Of a DNA stretch of 64,000 nucleotides, positions 28,684-35,543 are shown one piece after another (positions within the stretch are counted from its first letter, which is position 1; each line of letters opens with the position of its first letter). The translations under genes were made by a program, and so were the position numbers. Origin of the DNA: Xanthobacter dioxanivorans (lineage in GTDB: Bacteria; Pseudomonadota; Alphaproteobacteria; Rhizobiales; Xanthobacteraceae); contig NZ_CP063362.1 in assembly GCF_016807805.1 (NCBI RefSeq), positions 4,754,501 to 4,818,500 of the forward strand. Direction: 5' to 3'. The notes beneath the pieces were generated by a model. That model ran no database searches. It was not told where the DNA came from and was given only the letters and a program-made list of their open reading frames with translations.

Positions 28684-29562
28684 ATGGCAACGGTCGACCT
28701 CCTGTTCGCGGCCCTGTTCAACGCCGCGGTGCTGTTCCTCGTGACGGCGGGACTGCAACTCATCTTCGGCGTGCAGCGGATCGTGAACCTCACTGCGGGC
28801 TCGCTCTACGCGTTCGGCGCGTATTTCGGGGCGTCGGTGTTCGAGTGGTTTTCGGCGCAGGGCGGCCCGGCCGTCCTGCTCCTGCCGGTGCTGATCGTGG
28901 CCGGCCTCCTCGCCGGCCAGGTGGGCTTCCTGGTGGAACGGGTGCTGCGCACCGTCTACGGACGGGAGGAGGCCTTCCAGCTCCTCATGACATTCGCCTT
29001 CGTGCTGATGTTCCAGGATGTGCTGCGCTACGTGTGGGGGGCGCAGCCGCGCCTCCTTGCCGACCTGCCGTCGGTCTACGGCATGATCGCCATCGGCGCC
29101 TTCACCTTCCCCGCCTACAACGCCGCGGTGATCGCCTGCGCCCTTCTGGTGGCGGGGCTGCTGTGGTGGCTCATCGACCGCACGCCGCTCGGCCACATCA
29201 TCCGCGCCACGGCGGAGAACCGCCAGATGGCCGAGGCGCTGGGGGCGAATACGCGGCGCATCAACATGCTGGTCTTCATGCTCGGCTCCATGCTGGGCAC
29301 GGTGGGCGGGGCGCTCGTCATCCCCACCACGGCGGCCTCCCTCGAAATGCCCATCGCGCTCATCGTGGAGACCTTCGCGGTGGTGGTCATCGGGGGACTG
29401 GGCAGCATTCGCGGCGCCTTCCTCGGCGCGCTCATCGTGGGGCTGCTGCGGGCACTCTCGCTCAGCTACTTCCCGGAGATGGAGGTGATGTCCATCTACC
29501 TCGTGGTGGTGTTCGTGCTGGTGCTCCGGCCCTACGGACTGTTCGGGAAGGCAGCGGCATGA
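28684..29562 (+). CDS. Branched-chain-type ABC permease (LivH-like)
   Basis: A 292-aa inner-membrane permease with about eight hydrophobic segments. Family markers are TAGLQLIFGVQRIVNLTAGSLYAFGAY near the N terminus and the ATPase-coupling loop IIRATAENRQMAEALGANTRRIN, followed by VVVIGGLGSIRGAFLGALIVG. It is the first of two permeases of the heterodimeric channel. It is 24 nt after the binding protein and overlaps the second permease by 4 nt. Confidence 0.9.
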   Translation: MATVDLLFAALFNAAVLFLVTAGLQLIFGVQRIVNLTAGSLYAFGAYFGASVFEWFSAQGGPAVLLLPVLIVAGLLAGQVGFLVERVLRTVYGREEAFQLLMTFAFVLMFQDVLRYVWGAQPRLLADLPSVYGMIAIGAFTFPAYNAAVIACALLVAGLLWWLIDRTPLGHIIRATAENRQMAEALGANTRRINMLVFMLGSMLGTVGGALVIPTTAASLEMPIALIVETFAVVVIGGLGSIRGAFLGALIVGLLRALSLSYFPEMEVMSIYLVVVFVLVLRPYGLFGKAAA

Positions 29563-30506
29563 AGAACGCGATCGCCTTCGCCCTCATCCTTTCCGGCCTC
29601 GCCGCGGCGCCGTCCGTGCTCGGCATGTACTACACGACGCTGATCATCCCCATCATCGCCTATTCCATCGCGCTGCTGGGGCTGAACCTGCTGTTCGGCT
29701 ATGGCGGGCTTCTGTCATTCGGCCACGCCATGTTCATGGCGGTGGGGGCCTATGCCAGCGCGGTGCTGGGCACCAAGCTCGGCGTGCGCAGCTTCGAGGT
29801 GCAATTGCTCGTGGCCATGCTGGCGAGCGGCACCATCGCCGCGCTCATCGGCCTGCTGTGCCTGCGCTATGCGACCATCTTCTTCTCCATGCTGACCCTC
29901 GCCTTCGGGATGATTTTCCATTCCTTCCTGTTCAAATTCTACGATCTCACGGGCGGCGAATCCGGCATCTCCGTCGCCCGCCCCAGCCTGTTCGGCATGA
30001 ACTTCACCTCCATCAGCAAGACGGCTTTCCTCGTGGGGCCGTTCTACTGGTACGTACTGGGGGTGTTCCTGGCGATGTTCGCCATCATGGCGGTCATCGT
30101 CTCTTCGCCCTTCGGGCTCGCGCTCAAGGCCGCGCGGGACAATGAGCGCAAGACGGCCTTCCTCGGCGTCGGCGTCTTCAGGGTGCGCTACGTCGCCTTC
30201 GTGCTCTCGGCGGTCTATTGCGCGGTGGGCGGCGCCATCCTCGCCGTGAGCATCGGGGCGGCCGATCCCGAGCAGTCCTTCTGGACACAGTCGGGCAACA
30301 TGATCTTCATCATCATCCTCGGCGGGCTTGGCCAATTGTTCGGCCCCATCGTCGGCTCCCTGTCCTTCACGCTCCTTCAGGATGCGCTGATGGCCAACAC
30401 CCAATACTGGCGCTTCGCCATGGGAGCCGCCTTGGCCCTGATCATCATCTTCGCGCCGCGCGGCATACTGGGGCTGATCACCGGCCTGTTCGAGAGGAAG
30501 CGCTGA
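29559..30506 (+). CDS. Branched-chain-type ABC permease (LivM-like)
   Basis: A 315-aa polytopic membrane protein. Signatures: YSIALLGLNLLFGYGGLLSFGHAMF, RYATIFFSMLTLAFG, and the coupling loop GLALKAARDNERKTAFLGV, then FIIILGGLGQLFGPIVGS. ATG 29559 overlaps the livH-like stop (ATGA), and its own stop overlaps the next ATG by one base. It forms the transport channel with the preceding permease. Confidence 0.9.
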   Translation: MKNAIAFALILSGLAAAPSVLGMYYTTLIIPIIAYSIALLGLNLLFGYGGLLSFGHAMFMAVGAYASAVLGTKLGVRSFEVQLLVAMLASGTIAALIGLLCLRYATIFFSMLTLAFGMIFHSFLFKFYDLTGGESGISVARPSLFGMNFTSISKTAFLVGPFYWYVLGVFLAMFAIMAVIVSSPFGLALKAARDNERKTAFLGVGVFRVRYVAFVLSAVYCAVGGAILAVSIGAADPEQSFWTQSGNMIFIIILGGLGQLFGPIVGSLSFTLLQDALMANTQYWRFAMGAALALIIIFAPRGILGLITGLFERKR

Positions 30507-31276
30507 TGGAAATGCTGCTGCGCGCCTTTGGCATCACCAAGACATACGGGGCCTTCACCGCCCTGTCGGACATCTCGTTCGACGTAAGCAAGGGAGAAGT
30601 GGTGGCGGTCGTCGGCCCCAACGGCGCCGGCAAGACCACCCTCGTCAGCACCCTGTCCGGCCTTTACAGACCGGACAGCGGCGACGTGATCTTCGAGGGG
30701 CGCTCGGTGCTGGGCCTCGGCCCCGCGGCGCTGGCCCTGCGCGGCCTTGCCCGCTCGTTCCAGCTCGTCACCGTCTATCCCACCTTCACGGTGGAGGACA
30801 TGATCGCCGTGGGCGCCTTCGCCCGCGCGGGCGAAACCTTCCGCCTGTGGAAGCCGGCGTGCCTCTACAAGGCCGAGCGCGACGAGGTGCGGGAGATCGC
30901 CGCCGCCTTCGGCCTCTCGCATCGCCTGTCCACCCCCTGCTCGGCGCTCTCGCAGGGCGAGAAGAAGCTGGTGGACATCGCCAGCGCCCTCACCCTGCGC
31001 CCGCGCCTGATGCTGCTGGACGAGCCCACCAGCGGCATTTCCAGCGCCGACAAGCACCGCATCATGGAAACGCTGCTGGACGCGGCGCGCCGCTGCGGCG
31101 TGGAGAGCCTCGTCCTGGTGGAGCACGACATGGACCTGATCTCCCGCTACGCCACGCGCGTGATCGGCCTGAAAGCCGGGCAGATCGTCGCCGACATGCG
31201 GCCGGATGCCTTCTTCCGCGATCCGGAGGTGATCGACACCCTCGTCGGCAAGGTACCCCATCATGCTCTCGGTTGA
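30506..31276 (+). CDS. Branched-chain-type ABC ATPase (LivG-like)
   Basis: A 256-aa ATPase with Walker A GPNGAGKTT, Q-loop region RSFQLVTVYPTFTVEDM, signature region LSQGEKKLVDIASAL (Q replaces the second position of LSGGE) and Walker B LMLLDEPTSGIS, followed by EHDMDLI. It pairs with the next gene to power the importer. The start shares one base with the livM-like stop; its 3' end overlaps the LivF-like gene by 14 nt. Confidence 0.9.
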   Translation: MEMLLRAFGITKTYGAFTALSDISFDVSKGEVVAVVGPNGAGKTTLVSTLSGLYRPDSGDVIFEGRSVLGLGPAALALRGLARSFQLVTVYPTFTVEDMIAVGAFARAGETFRLWKPACLYKAERDEVREIAAAFGLSHRLSTPCSALSQGEKKLVDIASALTLRPRLMLLDEPTSGISSADKHRIMETLLDAARRCGVESLVLVEHDMDLISRYATRVIGLKAGQIVADMRPDAFFRDPEVIDTLVGKVPHHALG

Positions 31277-31970
31277 AGGCGTCAGCGTCGACATCGCCGG
31301 CGCCCCGATCCTCCACGGTGTTGGCCTGGAGGTGAAGGAGGGCGAGATCGTCTGCCTCGTCGGCCGCAACGGCGCGGGCAAGACCACCCTGCTGCGCACC
31401 CTCATGGGCCAGCTGAAGCCGCGGACGGGCGAAATTCGCTGGCGCGGCGCGCTTATCAGCGGACGGTCGCCGCACCATATCGCCCGGCGCGGCATCGGCT
31501 TCTCGCCGGAGGAGAGCGAGGTGTTCGCCAGCCTCACGGTGGCGCAAAACATCGCCTTCGGCACCTGGACCCGCCCTACCGCACGGCCCGCGGCGGAGCG
31601 CATCGCCCTCGCCTACGAGGTGTTTCCCAAGCTGAAGACCTACATGCAGCGCGGCGGCGCCGAGCTGTCCGGCGGCGAGCGCAAGATGGTGTCCATCGCC
31701 CGCGCGCTGGCGCTCGACCCGGACCTTTTGCTGCTCGACGAGCCGTTCGAGGGCCTCTCACCCGCCATCATCCCCACCATCGCCGCCGGTATCACCTCCA
31801 TCCGTGCCGCGGGAAAGGCCGTTCTGATGGCGGAATCCAACGTGCAGCACATCCCCGAATACGTCTCGCGCATCCATGTCATCGAGCGCGGCGAGATCGT
31901 CTTTCGCGGCAGTCTGGAGGCGGCGCGGTCCGATCCCGGCGTGCGCGGGGTGGTCTCCGGCCTCGCCTGA
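31263..31970 (+). CDS. Branched-chain-type ABC ATPase (LivF-like)
   Basis: A 235-aa ATPase. Walker A is GRNGAGKTT, the Q-loop region reads GIGFSPEESEVFASLTV, the signature is LSGGERKMVSIARAL and Walker B is LLLLDEPFEGLSP. In LivF proteins the last stretch usually reads EQN; here it is AESNVQHIPEY. It is the last gene of the dapA-liv operon. The following 84 nt contain an AT-rich word (CATATTAATTG) that is probably the promoter for the MocR gene. Confidence 0.9.
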   Translation: MLSVEGVSVDIAGAPILHGVGLEVKEGEIVCLVGRNGAGKTTLLRTLMGQLKPRTGEIRWRGALISGRSPHHIARRGIGFSPEESEVFASLTVAQNIAFGTWTRPTARPAAERIALAYEVFPKLKTYMQRGGAELSGGERKMVSIARALALDPDLLLLDEPFEGLSPAIIPTIAAGITSIRAAGKAVLMAESNVQHIPEYVSRIHVIERGEIVFRGSLEAARSDPGVRGVVSGLA

Positions 31971-32054
31971 ACACCCCTGCGCGACGCGCCGTCCTGCATT
32001 GTGATGGCATATTAATTGCCTGATTCCCGGATGGGGCAAGGAACAGGCAGGCTC

Positions 32055-33632
32055 ATGATTCCGCTGCATCTCGACCGCTCGGACGCCTCGACGCTACAGG
32101 AGCAGATCTACGAACAGGTGCGCGCCGCCATCCTCGCCGACACGCTCCGGCCCGGAACGCCGCTGCCCTCGTCGCGGGAGCTGGCGCGGGAGCTGAAGGT
32201 TTCGCGCAACACCGTGGTGCTCGCTTTCGAGCGGCTGGCGAAGGAGGGCTATCTCGCCATGCGGCCGGGCGCGGGAACCTTCGTCTGCGACATGCTGCCC
32301 GAATCCTGCCTGGGGCTTGCCTGCCTCGACCGGCCCGGTGGTGCGCGCACGCCGTCCGCGCCGCCTTCGGATGAGGCACCGAAACCGGCAGGACCGGCGG
32401 TGGTGCACCCGCCCGTGCTGCTGCGCGCAGGGGCCCTGCGCATGGTGCAGACCGGCCCCACACGGTTGCAGGTGGATTTCTGGTACGGCAGCGCCAACAG
32501 CCGCAATTTCCCACTGCGCGAGTGGCGGCAGCTGCTGCTGGAAAACCTGTCGCGCGCCAGCGGCAACCTTTCAGGCTATGGCCCGCCGGAAGGCGCCATC
32601 GAGCTGCGCAGCGCCATCGCCACGCATGTCTCCGCCAACCGGGCGATCCCGGCCGATCCGGACCAGGTGATCATCACCGCCGGGGCGCAGGAGGGCTTCA
32701 ACCTCGTCAGCCGCCTGTTCGTGCAGCCGGGCGTGAAGATCGCGGTGGAGGACCCGTGCTATGCGGGCGCGGCGCTGGTCTTCTCCAGCTATGGCGGCAC
32801 GCTCGTGCCGGTGCCGGTGGACCTGGGCGGCCTGTGCACGGAACTGCTCGCCGGCTGCGGGGCGACCTTGGCCTACGTGACGCCGTCCCACCAGTTCCCC
32901 ACCGGCACCACCATGAGCGCCGGTCGCCGGCGCGAACTGCTTTCGTGGGCGCAGCGCAGCGGCGCCTATATCATCGAGGACGATTACGACAGCGACTTCC
33001 GCTATGACGGCCCGCCGCTCGCGGCGCTGGCGGGGCTCAACGGCAACACGTCGGTGATCTATCTTGGCACCTTCTCGAAATCCATCGGCGCGGGGCTGCG
33101 CATCGGCTACGCCGTGGTGCCGAAGCAACTCGTCGGACCCATCCGCCACGCCAAGAGCATCGCCAGCTACGGGCATCCGTGGATCGACCAGATCGTGCTC
33201 GCCGACTTCATCGCGCAGGGCCGATTCGCCCGCCATGTGCGGCGCATCCGGCAGACCTACAGCGAGGCGCGCCAGACGCTGGTAGAGAGCCTGACGGAGC
33301 ATTTCGGCACCGCCCGAATCTCCGGCGCCGAGGCCGGGATGCATGTGATGTGGACGCTGCCGGATCATTTCCCCTCTGTGCAGGAGGTGGCGCAGCTGGC
33401 GGCCGAGGAAGGGGTGGGCGTCTATACGCTGGAGGCGGCCGGCGCGCACGAGATCGGGCCGTCCCGCTATCCGCGTGCCCTCGTGCTGGGCTACGCCGCG
33501 CTCACGCCGGAGGCGATCCGCACCGGCATCGCCCGCATCGCCCGCACGCTCAAGCGGGCCGGCGTGGACCTCACCCCGCGCTACGGCCGGGTGCGGCGGA
33601 GTTCGCTCCTCAGCCACGGCGGCGCGCCCTGA
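32055..33632 (+). CDS. MocR/PdxR-type GntR regulator with aminotransferase fold
   Basis: A 525-aa chimera of an N-terminal GntR winged helix (LQEQIYEQVRAAILADTLRPGTPLPSSRELARELKVSRNTV) and a fold-type I aminotransferase domain. The latter carries the PLP-binding Lys in YLGTFSKSIGAGLRIGY and the EDDYDSDFRYDG motif. MocR proteins use PLP or a PLP-amino acid adduct as effector and usually control nearby transport or metabolic genes. Lying directly after the dapA-liv operon, it is the natural candidate regulator of that operon. ATG 32055 begins the conserved IPLHLDR; ATG 32031 and TTG 32016 are upstream options. Confidence 0.88.
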   Translation: MIPLHLDRSDASTLQEQIYEQVRAAILADTLRPGTPLPSSRELARELKVSRNTVVLAFERLAKEGYLAMRPGAGTFVCDMLPESCLGLACLDRPGGARTPSAPPSDEAPKPAGPAVVHPPVLLRAGALRMVQTGPTRLQVDFWYGSANSRNFPLREWRQLLLENLSRASGNLSGYGPPEGAIELRSAIATHVSANRAIPADPDQVIITAGAQEGFNLVSRLFVQPGVKIAVEDPCYAGAALVFSSYGGTLVPVPVDLGGLCTELLAGCGATLAYVTPSHQFPTGTTMSAGRRRELLSWAQRSGAYIIEDDYDSDFRYDGPPLAALAGLNGNTSVIYLGTFSKSIGAGLRIGYAVVPKQLVGPIRHAKSIASYGHPWIDQIVLADFIAQGRFARHVRRIRQTYSEARQTLVESLTEHFGTARISGAEAGMHVMWTLPDHFPSVQEVAQLAAEEGVGVYTLEAAGAHEIGPSRYPRALVLGYAALTPEAIRTGIARIARTLKRAGVDLTPRYGRVRRSSLLSHGGAP

Positions 33633-33984
33633 GAACCGGCGCACCGCTGGGCCCCGCCACCGAGCGCACCTTGAGGAGGGCGGACAAGCGGCGTGGCGCC
33701 TGCTTCCGGCGCAGTTGCTCCGACTTACCCCATTGCCCCCGCCCGCGCCTGCGCCATGATGGCCGCCGCACATCATCCGGCCCCCTCCCCCGTCCCGGGC
33801 AACCCATGCAGCACTTTCTCACGGCCTTCGCGGCCCTCGCCCCCCTCATCGCGCTCGGCGTCTTCGTCGCCACGGCGGCTACGCCATGGCCCGCCCGCAT
33901 GAGGCCCAGCGCGTCGCGCCAGAAGACGAGCATTAGGACAAGGGGGAAGAGGACCCAGAGCAGCACGATGTCATTTTCCGTCAC
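33610..33984 (-). CDS. Doubtful small membrane protein at the prophage edge
   Basis: GTG 33984 with GAGAGG upstream begins TENDIVLLWVLFPLVLMLVFW, a single membrane helix, after which about 85 Arg/Gly-rich residues run to a stop inside the convergent MocR gene. Only the first 35-40 residues look like protein, so the original gene was probably shorter and lost its 3' end at the prophage junction. Unrecognised. Confidence 0.3.
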   Translation of the reverse strand: MTENDIVLLWVLFPLVLMLVFWRDALGLMRAGHGVAAVATKTPSAMRGARAAKAVRKCCMGCPGRGRGPDDVRRPSWRRRGRGQWGKSEQLRRKQAPRRLSALLKVRSVAGPSGAPVLRARRRG

Positions 33985-34010
33985 CGGCCCTCTCAAGACA
34001 AACGCCAGCT

Positions 34011-34175
34011 TCACCTTCCTCCGGTCCGCTCCAGCGCCAGTTGGAGAGGCAACGCGAGGGCGATGCCGAACCAGTAGGCGACCATGTTCCATGGATTGAA
34101 GATGCGCCCCAGCAGCACCTCTTGAAGCCAGGGATTGGCTTCGATGAAACGTGATGGTCCGCCGAACCTGCTCAC
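34011..34175 (-). CDS. 54-aa membrane protein of the prophage remnant
   Basis: GTG 34175 to TGA 34011 encodes 54 residues, including PSRFIEANPWLQEVLLGRI and NPWNMVAYWFGIALALPLQL. A purine-rich GGGAGAAGGCGAGGG precedes the start. The hydrophobic C-terminal helix and position after the virion genes would suit a small lysis-associated or accessory phage protein, but no family was recognised. The following small frame starts 26 nt further on. Confidence 0.5.
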   Translation of the reverse strand: MSRFGGPSRFIEANPWLQEVLLGRIFNPWNMVAYWFGIALALPLQLALERTGGR

Positions 34176-34179
34176 GGGT

Positions 34180-34479
34180 TCACCCGCCCTCGCCTTCTCC
34201 CACTGACCACTGACCGCGAAGCGGCCGCAAGATCACAGGATCGATGATCCGGCCAATTTTGTCTGCGTCGGTATAGTGGGCGCCGATCTGAGCCCACTTT
34301 TTCGGATCAAGGAACCGCTCGAACAGCGTGCCGAAGATGGTTGGGTCGATCAGGCTCCAATCGAGGCTATCGGCGGCGATCAGAAGGCCGATGTCGCCTT
34401 CGTCTAGCGGCAGCGCCCTACGACCGTCGAACAGGCCTCCGTTGAAGTGCATGATGTCGGTGAGTGCGAACTCGCCGCC
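34180..34479 (-). pseudogene. Fragment of an MmeI-type (type IIL / class I) DNA methyltransferase
   Basis: About 90 codons are clearly from the region just before the catalytic domain of MmeI-like restriction-modification enzymes: MHFNGGLFDGRRALPL, SLDWSLIDPTIFGTLFERF, LDPKKWAQIGAHYTDADKI and IIDPVILRPL. The SAM-binding and NPPY motifs that should follow are absent; the frame turns into GQWSVGEGEGG and stops. The 5' side is fused, in a different frame, to the end of a phage virion gene. No start codon belongs to it. It is a relic or a recombination scar, not an active enzyme. Confidence 0.75.
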
Positions 34480-35543
34480 CTTCGGCCTTCGCCGGAGCGC
34501 CGGTGTCGCGGTCCCACAGGGTGAGCGCACCGCGATCCAGCTCGGCGGCGAAGTCGGCCTTGAATTCTTCGCGGGTGAACGCGCGCACCCGGAGCGTGTC
34601 CCAGAACTGCGGCAGGCGCCATTCCTCGGCGAGCGGGACGTTACGGCCAGCCGCGAGGATCCGGTCCGAGCCTTCCTTCTCCGCCGCTTTCCAGCCCGCC
34701 GCCGCGGCTTTGGCCATTCCGTCGCCGGTCTCGACGTCGAACAGCTCGCGCACGAGGTTGCGCACGCCGGCGATCTGCTGGCGCGACTGGCCGGCGATGC
34801 CGGGAGAATAGGCCTCCAGCGCCTGGCCGAACTTCGCCGAAAGCTGCGCCCAGATGACTTCACCCTTGGTGGCGACGTTCTCGCCGCCGGCTTCCCAGAT
34901 GTCGCGGGTGAGCATGGACATGACGCCAGCAACGCGGCCCTTGGGGTGCGACAGGACACGCCGCTCGGCATTCGCCCAGGCGAGCGCCTGCTTCGCCGTG
35001 TCGTTCTTCAGCCGCTTCGCCGAGGATGCCGAGCGCCTTCGGCGCAGCGAGCGGCAGGGTCACGATGTTGACGGGATCGGCGGCACCGGCGGACAGGGAG
35101 CCCAGCAGGAGGCCGGCCGTGCCGCCCCAGGTCTGCTCCCGTGCCGCGGCCTTGCGGTATGCCTGCCGCGCCCGGCGCGCTTTCTCCTCGCCGAGGCGAT
35201 CCAGGTCCTCGGCGGTGAGCGGCTTCAGGCCCAGCTCGGGGAACTTCGGCGCGAGGGCCGCGATCTGGCCGTTGAGCTCGTCGAGCGCCGCGCTGCCGCC
35301 GCCGAGGGGTGCGAAGGCCGGATTGACGAAGGTGGTGCCGGTCTTCTCGCGCAGGCCATCCAGATATTCCTGGACGCCCTGCATCCGAGCGGTGCCGGAG
35401 GAGACGGACTGGCCGAACAGGAGCCCCTCTTGCCAGGCGGCATCGAAGGCATCTGAGAACTCCAGCGGCAGATCCTCGGCGAGATGCTGCTGGGCATAGT
35501 CGAGGGATTCGTTCTGTCCCTTGGTGAAGATCCCAAAGCTCAT
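34480..35543 (-). pseudogene. Frameshifted internal virion-type protein
   Basis: ATG 35543 overlaps the stop of the upstream 998-aa gene by 4 nt. The product begins MSFGIFTKGQNESLDYAQQ and reads well for about 180 residues to PKALGILGEA. From about 35010 the coding sense continues in another frame (AKRLKNDTAKQALAWANAE, then MSMLTRDIWEAGGEN, WRLPQFWDTLRVRAFTREEF) until about 34490, where it meets the methyltransferase fragment. One indel near 35010 explains the break. The long helical, Ala/Glu-rich character and gene order suit an internal (ejection) virion protein of a podovirus-like phage. Not recognised beyond that. Confidence 0.6.

Noticed and set aside
27313..29196. Minus-strand open frame of 627 codons opposite the binding protein and LivH genes
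   Set aside because: Antisense to two clearly recognised transporter genes and full of His/Glu/Gly runs with no domain.
33610..34099. Possible real gene extending through the MocR 3' end on either strand
   Set aside because: Only a short hydrophobic start looks like protein; the remainder is Arg-rich and overlaps a conserved gene. Kept as a low-confidence feature only.
35000..35030. Programmed ribosomal frameshift in the phage gene
   Set aside because: No clear slippery heptamer or downstream structure was seen, and the gene is also disrupted at its end, so decay is simpler.
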